Source: an uncultured bacterium
GTDB lineage: Bacteria > Myxococcota_A > Bradymonadia > UBA7976 > VGTA01
DNA: 61,575 nucleotides
Assembly (NCBI GenBank): GCA_943788935.1
Contig: CALSSE010000028.1
Location: 1 to 61,575, forward strand
Direction: 5' to 3'
Position numbers and translations under genes: made by a program. This document shows positions 52,884 to 60,851 of this stretch, piece after piece. The stretch's first letter is position 1; every line of letters starts with the position of its first letter. The notes below the pieces were generated by a model that was given only the letters and a program-made list of their open reading frames with translations, had not been told where the DNA came from and made no database searches.

Positions 52884-53522
52884 GTGATTAGCCCTCCTCC
52901 TCGCTCGCTGACCCATCACTACCAAGACCCTTTGAGCGTCATCTGGTGTGAATGTCTGCGAGAGCTCGGCTGGCGCTTACAGAGATCCGCAGAGGTCTTC
53001 GCCAGCTGGGACGGTGAACGTACACTCACTTTGGGGGAGAGCGGTGACCTTGACCCTGATGACCACCTCGGACAGCTGATCCTCCATGAGCTCTGCCACT
53101 CTATTATAGAGGGAGAGAGCGGTCGCTCCACTGTGGATTGGGGATTAGACAGCATCGATGCTCGTCATCTCGTCAATGAGTTGGCGTGTCATCGACTACA
53201 AGCGCTACTCGCCGATGAGTTTAACCTCCGCTCCCTGATGGCGGTAACCACTGATTGGCGACCCTACTTTGAAGCGATCCCCACCTCCGGGCTTGCCCCT
53301 CAAAGCGCTGATGAGCGGCAGAGTTGGGCGTTCCTCTTCGACTGCTCTCCAGAGCGAGCCGAGGCTCTTGATCTAGAGGCGCTAGAGCTCGTCACAATCG
53401 CTCTTCATGAGCCAAAAAACGCCGCTCACCTGCGAGGGGTACGAGTCGCTCTCCACAGGTCTGCTATCTTAGCGGAGGTGATCTCACCCATCGCCCCTCC
53501 CCAATCGATTTGGCTTAAATAG
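52884..53522 (+). CDS. Unknown protein with HExxH (HELCH) metalloprotease-like motif
   Basis: 212 residues; GTG start 3 bp after the acylase stop, so the two are translated in tandem. No signal peptide. The segment LGQLILHELCHSIIEGESG contains HELCH at about residues 70-74 of the product, the zinc-binding/catalytic signature of gluzincin-type metalloproteases; a downstream Glu in LVNELACHRLQALLADEF, about 40 residues later, could be the third ligand. No known family matches the whole protein. If real, it would be a small cytosolic metalloprotease or a zinc-binding protein. Its tight coupling to the acylase suggests a role with it, though the compartments differ. Confidence 0.6.
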   Translation: MISPPPRSLTHHYQDPLSVIWCECLRELGWRLQRSAEVFASWDGERTLTLGESGDLDPDDHLGQLILHELCHSIIEGESGRSTVDWGLDSIDARHLVNELACHRLQALLADEFNLRSLMAVTTDWRPYFEAIPTSGLAPQSADERQSWAFLFDCSPERAEALDLEALELVTIALHEPKNAAHLRGVRVALHRSAILAEVISPIAPPQSIWLK

Positions 53523-53555
53523 CCTTATCCTCTATCTGACCTCTATCTGCCAAAC

Positions 53556-54857
53556 TCAGCGAATCACCGCCGCTACTCCCGCGACCTCACGCATCGATTT
53601 AGAGAGGAGAGGGGCGCCACTCATCACCGCATTGAGCGCTTCTCTTGCGCTCGCGATCTCAGCGATCATCTCCTCCTCATAGTGGGTGAGGTTAGTGTTA
53701 TTAAGCTGATCGCTAGCGAGTAATTGACGCCACCCGTTGAGTTGACTCCTGGTCGCCCGCGCTCTCTCTACCAAGTCTTGGTGACCTGCGATGGAGAGGC
53801 GAGTCGCACGAGCGCCGGCGATTACATTCGGAGGGAGGCTGTCCGTCGCTTCTGGATCATTGAGGAGTGACTGCAGCTCGTCTATCTCTTTATCGAATAC
53901 CTCCTCCCCATAGCCATTGACTAAAGTGGTCTTAAAGCGCTGAACTGTCGCTTGAGCGAAGCGATATTGAGCATAGAGGGACTGCGCTCGTTCGATCACA
54001 TAGTCCACCTTCGGCGAAGAGAAGGTTCGATAATTGATCATAATGGGAGCATCACCAGTGATCGCTAGCACCTCTCTTTGGTGAGAGAAAGGATCATACT
54101 CAGTGCGTGAGAAAGGTGTGTAATCAAAGAGTTGTAGTCGCTTAAGAGTAGCGATAGTGACGTGGTGTTGCTTCACCATAGGTGTATTAAAGACCACGCT
54201 CGCTGAGGGCTGAGCGTCCAAGCTAGAACAAGCGGTGAGCCCACCGCTCAAACCGATGAGAGACAAACTCACAACCATAGCTATCCCTTGTGGCGACAGA
54301 TATTTGGCGGCGAGCTCGACATAATGTCGCCAAGAGTATTCTCGTTCTTGGCGACGAATGTCAGTGATCGGCTTAATCACTAATTGACCAGGACGACCCA
54401 TCACGAATGATTGCGGTGGGATCTTCTTGTTGCCGGTGATCATAGTGCCGGCGGCGATATAACAGCCCTCACCAATCACACAGTTATCCAAGAGCATGGT
54501 CCCCATACCGATAAGGCAATCATCACCGATCTTACAACCATGTAGTAGACACATATGCCCAACAGTAACCCTCGCTCCAATCATCGTCTCTGAGTAACCC
54601 CCTGTCATATGAATGGTCGTTCCATCTTGGATATTGCTGTCCTCACCGATTTTGATCATCCCCTCATCCCCCCTCAAGGTCACTTGTGGCCAGAGGTTCA
54701 CGCGATCACCTAGCTCTACCCGTCCGATCACCGCAGCTGTGCGATGTATAAATACCTCATCACCGATCACAGGGGTCATTCCATCGATCGACTCTATCGG
54801 TGATAAATGAGTCTCAGAGTGGGGATTCGCCGGAGCGTGTTTTGAGGGCGTCGACAT
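53556..54857 (-). CDS. Gamma-carbonic-anhydrase-like protein fused in frame to a lipoprotein-like domain
   Basis: 433 residues. Residues 27-187 are a left-handed beta-helix of the gamma-carbonic anhydrase/YrdA family: VNLWPQVTLRGDEG, GEDSNIQDGTTIHMT, VTVGHMCLLHGCKIGDDCLI, GMGTMLLDNCVIGEGCYIAA. The zinc ligands His83, His101 and His106 and the structural Arg, Asp and Gln are present. The family's usual end (YVELAAKYL) occurs at 179-187. The frame then continues with GIAMVVSLSLIGLSGG, LTAC (Cys210) and about 220 mostly helical residues. This second part looks like a lipoprotein whose own start would be Met194 (54278), preceded by AAGGG. Either a fusion, a lost stop codon, or two products from one mRNA. 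A 26-residue polar leader precedes the helix domain. Confidence 0.8.
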   Translation of the reverse strand: MSTPSKHAPANPHSETHLSPIESIDGMTPVIGDEVFIHRTAAVIGRVELGDRVNLWPQVTLRGDEGMIKIGEDSNIQDGTTIHMTGGYSETMIGARVTVGHMCLLHGCKIGDDCLIGMGTMLLDNCVIGEGCYIAAGTMITGNKKIPPQSFVMGRPGQLVIKPITDIRRQEREYSWRHYVELAAKYLSPQGIAMVVSLSLIGLSGGLTACSSLDAQPSASVVFNTPMVKQHHVTIATLKRLQLFDYTPFSRTEYDPFSHQREVLAITGDAPIMINYRTFSSPKVDYVIERAQSLYAQYRFAQATVQRFKTTLVNGYGEEVFDKEIDELQSLLNDPEATDSLPPNVIAGARATRLSIAGHQDLVERARATRSQLNGWRQLLASDQLNNTNLTHYEEEMIAEIASAREALNAVMSGAPLLSKSMREVAGVAAVIR

Positions 54858-54891
54858 CGCTTCTCCTATCTGTCTATCCGCTGTTCTAAAA

Positions 54892-54913
54892 GTTTACCTC
54901 CATAGGAGTAAAC
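54892..54913. promoter_or_regulatory. Inverted repeat GTTTACcTCC-ATA-GGAGTAAAC between divergent genes
   Basis: A 9-bp dyad with one extra base and a 3-base centre, in the gap between the carbonic-anhydrase-like gene and htpG. A second, weaker dyad CCTCT..AGAGG follows. It may be an operator for either gene. Confidence 0.4.
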
Positions 54914-54944
54914 CTCTAAAGAGAGGAAATCAACGATCTACCCC

Positions 54945-54972
54945 TTGTCAACTCAAAGATGGGGTCTATTGT
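54945..54972 (+). promoter_or_regulatory. Possible htpG promoter TTGTCA-16-TATTGT
   Basis: -35 TTGTCA (5 of 6) and -10 TATTGT (4 of 6), spacer 16 bp, about 80 bp before htpG. CTTGTCA also partly fits a sigma-32 -35 element, but no CCCCAT-type -10 follows at the right place. Confidence 0.4.
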
Positions 54973-55054
54973 AAGTGTCGTCAGATCAACTCGATCTCAC
55001 TTTTATCCATTTAATCTACCTTTATACCTCACTCTCACCTAGGAGACATTGATC

Positions 55055-57025
55055 ATGAGCACCGAGACTTTCTCATTTAAATCCGAGGCTAAGCAGCTCC
55101 TCAATTTGATGATCCACTCTCTCTATTCTACCAAGGACATCTTCCTTCGTGAGCTCATCTCTAATGCGTCTGATGCGCTCGATAAGCTCCGCTTTGAATC
55201 ACTCACCAACAAAGACCTCACTCCTGAGGGCGATCTCAAGATCCAGCTCCTCACCCTCGGTGGAGACGCCTCACAAGAGAGCGAAGGGCCCCGCCGCCTG
55301 GTGGTTAGCGACAATGGGGTGGGGATGAGTCGAGAAGAGATGATCAGTAACCTCGGAACCATCGCTCAGTCTGGTACCCGTGAGTTTATCTCCAAGATGA
55401 ATGAGCAACGAGAAGGAGAGAGCGGAGAAGCTGTCGAGAATCTCATCGGTCAATTTGGCGTCGGTTTCTACTCTAGCTTTATCGTCGCCGATAAAGTGGA
55501 GGTTGTCAGCCGTAAAGCAGGGAGCGATGAAGCGTGGCGCTGGACCTCTGCAGGAGACGGAGAGTTTACCATCGAGTCTGCTGATAAGGATCAAGCAGGA
55601 ACCGAGATTACTCTCTTCCTCCGCGATAGCGATGAGGAGAACGCTCTCGAGGACTTCACCACCGAGTGGACCATTCGTCAGACCATCAAGCGCTACTCAG
55701 ACTTTGTCCAATACCCTATCGAGCTCGAGGTCAAGCGCACTACACCTGTGGTCGCGGAAGAGGGAGAAGATGACGAAGCGGTCAAGGAGAAGGAGCCTGA
55801 GCCTTATTGGGAATTTGAGCAGCTCAACTCCATGAAGGCGATCTGGAAGCGATCACCCGATGAGGTCACGGACGAAGAGTATAATGAGTTCTACAAGCAC
55901 ATCACTCGTGACTACGCTGATCCCGCCGAGAGACATCGCTTTAAGGTCGAAGGGACGATCGAGTTTACCGGTCTACTCTTTGTCCCTTCAAGCGCTCCAC
56001 ACAACCTTCATTATCGTGACAGCAAGCATGGGCTCCAGCTCTACGCTAACCGAGTCTTAATCAAAGAGACGAGTGAAGAGGTCCTCCCGACTTGGCTGCG
56101 CTTCATGAAGGGAGTCGTCGACTCACCTGATATCTCTCTCAATGTCTCTCGTGAGCTCTTACAACAAGACCGACACGTAAAGACCATTAAGAAGAGCGTC
56201 ACCAGTAAAACTGTTAAGTACCTTAAGAGCGTCCTCAAAGAGCGCCGAGATGACTATGTCAACATCTGGGAGACCTTTGGTGAGGTCCTCAAGGAGTCAG
56301 TCGCTGACTTTGAGCAAGGCAAGAAGGTACAGCCCCTCTTCCTCTTCAAGAGCAGCACCCAAGAGGGCTATACCACTCTCGATGAGTATGTCGAGCGTAT
56401 GAGTGAAGATCAGAGTCACATTTACTACGTCACCGGTGAGTCGGTAGACGCGATTGAGCGCTCACCTCACCTCGAAGCGTTCAAGAGCAAAGAGATCGAG
56501 GTCCTCTACATGGATCAACCGATCGATGAGTGGATGATGGGCTCATTCTTTGAGTATGGAGAGAAGAGCCTCCAGTCCATTAGCCAAGGAGATGTTGAGC
56601 TCGGCTCAGAGGAAGAGCGTGAGGCCGCTGAAGAGGAGCGTAAAGCGGCTCAAGAAGAAGCGGGAGATCTCCTCGGAGTCCTCAAAGGAAAACTCGATGA
56701 CCACATCAAGGAGGTTCGCCTCTCCAATCGCCTCACCGACAGCCCTGCCTGCCTAGTGAGCGATAATGGAGGGATGACCCCACAGATGGAGCGGATGATG
56801 CAACAAATGGGACAGGGCGTCCCTTCAAGCAAGCGCATCCTCGAGCTTAACCCTAAGCATGAGCTCTTCAGTAAGCTCAAGGATCTCTTCGAGAGTGACC
56901 AAGATGATCCTAAGCTCGGTCACTTCGCTCATCTTGTCTATGGTCAGGCGCTCATCGCTGAGGGCTCACCGCTCACTGAGCCCGTGGCCTTTAACGCCGC
57001 CCTCACCGGCTTGATGGCTCAATAA
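55055..57025 (+). CDS. htpG: Molecular chaperone HtpG (Hsp90)
   Basis: 656 residues from ATG 55055 with AGGAG upstream; TTG 55049 is less likely. An ATP-dependent homodimeric cytosolic chaperone. The N-terminal GHKL ATPase domain shows LFLREL-type helix (IFLRELISNASDALDKL), VSDNGVGMSREE, GTIAQSGTREF and IGQFGVGFYSSFIVADKV. The middle domain has YWEFEQLNSMKAIWKR, EFYKHITRDYADP, GLLFVPSSAP and GVVDSPDISLNVSRELLQ, including the catalytic-loop Arg. The C-terminal dimerisation domain has RLTDSPACLVSD and ILELNPKHELF. There is no eukaryotic MEEVD tail. The acidic helix region with 'EEEREAAEEERKAAQEEAG' is slightly long. It is followed after 16 bp by an isomerase-like gene, probably in the same transcript. 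Confidence 0.97.
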   Translation: MSTETFSFKSEAKQLLNLMIHSLYSTKDIFLRELISNASDALDKLRFESLTNKDLTPEGDLKIQLLTLGGDASQESEGPRRLVVSDNGVGMSREEMISNLGTIAQSGTREFISKMNEQREGESGEAVENLIGQFGVGFYSSFIVADKVEVVSRKAGSDEAWRWTSAGDGEFTIESADKDQAGTEITLFLRDSDEENALEDFTTEWTIRQTIKRYSDFVQYPIELEVKRTTPVVAEEGEDDEAVKEKEPEPYWEFEQLNSMKAIWKRSPDEVTDEEYNEFYKHITRDYADPAERHRFKVEGTIEFTGLLFVPSSAPHNLHYRDSKHGLQLYANRVLIKETSEEVLPTWLRFMKGVVDSPDISLNVSRELLQQDRHVKTIKKSVTSKTVKYLKSVLKERRDDYVNIWETFGEVLKESVADFEQGKKVQPLFLFKSSTQEGYTTLDEYVERMSEDQSHIYYVTGESVDAIERSPHLEAFKSKEIEVLYMDQPIDEWMMGSFFEYGEKSLQSISQGDVELGSEEEREAAEEERKAAQEEAGDLLGVLKGKLDDHIKEVRLSNRLTDSPACLVSDNGGMTPQMERMMQQMGQGVPSSKRILELNPKHELFSKLKDLFESDQDDPKLGHFAHLVYGQALIAEGSPLTEPVAFNAALTGLMAQ

Positions 57026-57041
57026 GAGGTCAGCTCGAACG

Positions 57042-57914
57042 ATGATGTCTCAGCTCACACCTCGAACAATCCCTCTCGCTTACAGCACCAATGGGTTTAC
57101 TCAGCGACCGCTCGTCGAGTCACTCCAGATCATCGCTGGCTTGGGGTATCAGGGTGTAGAGCTTCTCGGAGACCGGCCTCATTGGTCACCAGAAGGAGGC
57201 GCTGAGCTCAAGCCAAGTATCTTGAGAGGGCTCCTTGAAGATCTCGGCCTGAGGATCAGCAATATCAATGGCAACACCGCCATGTTTTGTTGGCCGGAGT
57301 GGATCCCCGAGACTCTCTTTGAGCCCTCACTCAGCCATAGCGATCCCGCGGTGCGTCAGCGACGCATAAGCTCTACGATCAAGCTCCTTGACTGGGCTGC
57401 TGCCCTCGGCGCCCCCCGAGTCAGCGTGACCAGCGGGCGATGCCCTGGGCTAAAGCCTCCCGGCATTGAGCTCGGCTACTTCGTGGAGAGCGTTCGCCTC
57501 CTCTGTGAAGAAGCTGAGAGTCGAGGGCTACAGCTCAGTATTGAATATGAACCAGGGCTGCTCGTCGAGCGGTGGCGAGAGGTCGCGGAGGTCATCGAGA
57601 GGGTAGATCACCCCTGCCTGGGAGCCAATCTAGACCTGGGCCACGCCCGTTGCGCCGGTGAAGATCCCTTAGAAGCGATTCAAGGCTTAAGTGATCGCAT
57701 CTGGAACATCCACATCGAGGATATCTTAGGGACGAAACACTACCACCTGATTCCCGGTGAAGGCGATATGCCGCTCAGTCAATGTATTGAGCACCTAAAA
57801 CAGATAGAGTATCAGGGGATGCTCACCGTCGAGCTCTACACATATGCTCACGGCGAGAGAGACGCTGACAGGCAGGCCGCTCAACAGGCTTATCAGGTCC
57901 TCAGCTCACTCTAA
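57042..57914 (+). CDS. Sugar phosphate isomerase/epimerase-like TIM-barrel protein
   Basis: 290 residues matching the xylose-isomerase-like TIM-barrel (AP_endonuc_2) family: PLAYSTNGFTQRPLVESLQI, GYQGVELLGDRPHW, LRISNINGN, APRVSVTSGRCPG, LQLSIEYEPGLLVE (metal Glu), GANLDLGHARCAGEDP (metal Asp/His), IWNIHIEDILGTKH (His), and GMLTVELYTY with a C-terminal metal Glu. The metal ligands of the family (Glu, Asp, His, Glu) can be placed. Reaction unknown: family members isomerise or epimerise sugars, or act as inosose dehydratases or endonuclease IV. Cytosolic. Behind htpG with a 16-bp gap. Confidence 0.83.
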   Translation: MMSQLTPRTIPLAYSTNGFTQRPLVESLQIIAGLGYQGVELLGDRPHWSPEGGAELKPSILRGLLEDLGLRISNINGNTAMFCWPEWIPETLFEPSLSHSDPAVRQRRISSTIKLLDWAAALGAPRVSVTSGRCPGLKPPGIELGYFVESVRLLCEEAESRGLQLSIEYEPGLLVERWREVAEVIERVDHPCLGANLDLGHARCAGEDPLEAIQGLSDRIWNIHIEDILGTKHYHLIPGEGDMPLSQCIEHLKQIEYQGMLTVELYTYAHGERDADRQAAQQAYQVLSSL

Positions 57915-57994
57915 ATGTTGGCCTCTTCACGCTCTGACACTAGAGTCCTCGCTCCCTGTAGACCTCTAGATGATCGACACCACTGATCCACACA

Positions 57995-58027
57995 GAGATC
58001 AATGCCGAGATCAATGCCGAGATCAAT
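57995..58027. repeat. 12-bp tandem repeat, 2.7 copies
   Basis: GAGATCAATGCC repeats at 57995, 58007 and 58019 in the 214-bp gap after the isomerase gene, which otherwise shows no feature. Confidence 0.85.
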
Positions 58028-58128
58028 CAATATGGGGAGCGCTATAAAAGCTGAGATTTCCCCCACTTTATAGTATCGATGTATGTACATTATTCTCTCT
58101 CCCCATCGACATCACTCAGGAGGCTGTC

Positions 58129-58878
58129 ATGTTTCGTCATCTATGGATCGCTCAACTCCCCTTTACGCTAGTTGCGCTAGTTATACTAGTCAGTCAAGGA
58201 CAGCTCGCTAGCGCCGAAGAGGTGAGCCCGGAGCTCCCTTTCAAGGCGTATGTGAGCGGCCATGGTTTTGTAAACGGCTCATTTATCTCCGAGCCTAGCA
58301 ATAAGACCTTATCTTCGGATGGGGGGATCATTCAGGGACTCCCTTATCCTGGTTTTGGCGGGGTCGGAGGCGGGGGAGGGATCGCGCTCGGCGTTAACTG
58401 GAAGGCGCTAAGCGTTGACCTCGGATTCGATTACAGCTCTGATCAAGCGGAGGGTCGAATCAATGGTCAGACGCTCACGATGAGTCAAACCACGCACCAT
58501 ATCCCACTCACCGTGCGAGTCAGCGTGCCACAAGCTAAGTGGGTAAAGCCATCTCTCTTTGGTGGGATCAACTGGGTCTCGAGGTCAGGCTCAAAGATGG
58601 ATGCTCCCCCCTTTACCCCTCCTCTCCTTAGCCCCCAAGATGACAGCTACACCGCGTGGCGCTTTGGATTAGGTTTTGATATTTATCTCACCGATGCTTG
58701 GAGTATCCCCTTTCGGATTCTCGCCAACTACGCTCCCATCGATGGCGATTCCCTCGATGAGCGAGTGGAGCTGGTCCGTAATGAGAGTAACGCCCTTACC
58801 GGAATCAGATATACCGGACAATGGGAGTGGCAACCACAAATCACTCTTGGGCTCACCTACGATTTCGCTCATTTTTAG
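58129..58878 (+). CDS. Predicted outer-membrane beta-barrel protein
   Basis: 249 residues with a signal peptide (LPFTLVALVILVSQGQLASAEE). The mature protein has a Gly-rich N-terminal strand region (GFGGVGGGGGIALGVNW) and repeated amphipathic strands (LSVDLGFDYSS, HIPLTVRVSVPQA, WRFGLGFDIYLTDAWSIPFRILANY, WQPQITLGLTYDFAHF) with a terminal Phe. This is the pattern of OmpA/OmpX-like eight-stranded barrels. No specific family is recognised. ATG has AGGAGG upstream. The frame is intact, unlike the two genes that follow. Confidence 0.65.
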   Translation: MFRHLWIAQLPFTLVALVILVSQGQLASAEEVSPELPFKAYVSGHGFVNGSFISEPSNKTLSSDGGIIQGLPYPGFGGVGGGGGIALGVNWKALSVDLGFDYSSDQAEGRINGQTLTMSQTTHHIPLTVRVSVPQAKWVKPSLFGGINWVSRSGSKMDAPPFTPPLLSPQDDSYTAWRFGLGFDIYLTDAWSIPFRILANYAPIDGDSLDERVELVRNESNALTGIRYTGQWEWQPQITLGLTYDFAHF

Positions 58879-58943
58879 GCGCTCTTTCCCTAAAGCCCTT
58901 CGGCACGCCAGCGAGAGGGCTCAATCAACTTAAGGTCCTCACG

Positions 58944-60811
58944 ATGAAGCGTTTATTTACCCACCGACGCGTTCTTTTTTTGGCAGAGATCGCCCTCAGT
59001 TGCTGTCTCTGTGGGGTCATCCCCTCGCTTACCATCGCCCAGCCCTCTATTGATGGGGGCGACCCCGCACCTTCAGAGCTAGCCGCTCTTCCCACGATCC
59101 CCGATCGTTCTCTAGAGAGCGCTGATGCTCAGTGGTTTATCGCTCAAGTTTCCCGAGGCCTAAGAGCGGTCTTTGTCGCCCAATATGAGGCAGCGTGGCT
59201 CAATGCGACCGACATCACCCCCGCTCATGAAGAACGCCTCGCCCAACGCTCCGCCGAAGCCATGGCGTATCTCAGCGCCGTTATCCCGATGGCCGTACGC
59301 TTTGATCAGGTAAAGACCGACGCTCGCACTCGACGTCAGCTCACCCTATTGAAACGATACACCTCGCTCCCCGCCCCCCTAAATCCTCAACGGCGAGAGC
59401 GTCTCGCCCAGCTCTCTGCCAGGCTCGAGGGGATGTATGGCGCAGGTCAAAAATGTGATATGCAGGGCGTCTGTCGTGATCTCGAGGTCCTCGAACAAGT
59501 CATCAGAGACAGCGATGATCCCGCCGAACTCTTAAGCGCTTGGCGTGATTGGCGAGAGGTCGCCGAGCCGATGAGGCCACTCTATCAAGAGATGGTCAAC
59601 TTAGCGAATGAAGGCTCTCGTGGTCTTCAGTTTGCAGATCTCGGTGATCTGTGGAGGTCTCAATATGATATGTCGCCTCAAGCCTTTGAAGCAGAGATCA
59701 TGAGACTCTGGGAACAAGTGAAGCCTCTCTATCGCTCACTGCACTGTCACGTCAGAGCGAAACTCAATGAGGTATATGGAGATGAGCTCGTCCCTGTGGA
59801 TCGAGCGATCCCCGCCCATCTTCTTAAGAACATGTGGGCCCAAGACTGGAGCGGGCTTATACCCACAGCTAATTCCCTCGCCTCACCAACCGAGTCTTGA
59901 CGTCACTTCTGCACTACAAGCGAGAGGCTACACCCCTCGTTCTCTCACTCGCCTCGCCGAGCGCTTCTTCACCTCACTAGGTTTTGATCCTCTCCCCAAA
60001 AGTTTTTGGAGCCGGTCGATGTTTACTAAGCCCGCTGATCGAGAGGCGGTCTGTCATGCTTCGGCTTGGGATGTCCACCTCAACAATGACCTGCGGCTCA
60101 AGATGTGTATCAAAATTGATCATGAAGACTTAATCACCCTTCACCATGAGCTAGGGCATCACTACTATTACCAATCGTATTACACCCTCCCTGTGATCTT
60201 GCAAGAGGGAGCTAATGATGGGTTTCCATGAGGGGATCGGAGATACGCTCGCTTTGTCTGTGACCCCTAAGTATCTTCATCAACAAGGGATCTTGGCCGA
60301 CGCCTCAGAGCACCCAGAGGCCATCTTAAATCAACAGCTAAGAATGGGGGCTAGAGAAGCTCGCCTTCCTCCCCTTTGGGCTCCTCGTAGATCAATGGAG
60401 GTGGCGTGTGTTCTCTGGGGAGGTAAAACCGAGCCAATATACTGAGCTGTGGTGGACACTTCGAGAGAAGTATCAGGGAATTCGTCCGCCCATCGAGCGT
60501 TCAGGAGAGCGCTTTTGACCCGGGGGCGGAAATATCATATCCCCGGACATACTCCCTACATGAGATACTTTATCGCGCATATTCTGCAGTTTCAGTTTCA
60601 TAAAGCGCTCTGCGAGGCGGCGGGACATCAAGGACCGCTCCATACTTGCTCCATTTATGGCAGCCATGAGGCGGGAGCGAAGCTGAGAGCGGCCCTAGCG
60701 CTCGGGTCGAGTCAGCCTTGGCCGGTCGCTTTAGAGGCGATCACTGGCTCACGTCACATGACTGCTGACGCACTCTTGGAGTACTTTCAGCCCGCTTCAG
60801 AGCTATCTTAA
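58944..60811 (+). pseudogene. M2-family dipeptidyl carboxypeptidase (ACE homologue), broken by five frameshifts
   Basis: ATG 58944 opens a signal peptide (VLFLAEIALSCCLCGVIPSL). The sequence then follows bacterial peptidyl-dipeptidase A: GDLWRSQYDMSPQAFEAE, YGDELVPVDRAIPAHLLKNM, WAQDWSG, PSLDVTSALQARGYTPRSL, KMCIKIDHEDLITLHHELGH (zinc motif HELGH), QEGANDGF/HEGIGD (third ligand Glu), LAFLPFGLLVDQWRWR, KYHIPGHTPYMRYFIAH and FQFHKALCEAAGHQGPLHTC. The frame shifts at G 59853-59855, GGG/TTT 60220-60225, G5 60346-60350, T4 60513-60516 and G5 60522-60526. Deleting one base at each restores a 620-residue protein of normal family length with every catalytic block intact. Such uniform, homopolymer-linked insertions without internal missense decay suggest sequence error rather than a dead gene. 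Confidence 0.85.
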
Positions 60812-60851
60812 GTCCCAAAACGAACAGCGCCGCTGTGGTTGGTGAGGTGAT

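Noticed and set aside
54914..54975. CIRCE or sigma-32 element for htpG
   Set aside because: No TTAGCACTC/GAGTGCTAA pair; the CTTGTCA is not followed by a CCCCAT-type -10 at the proper distance.
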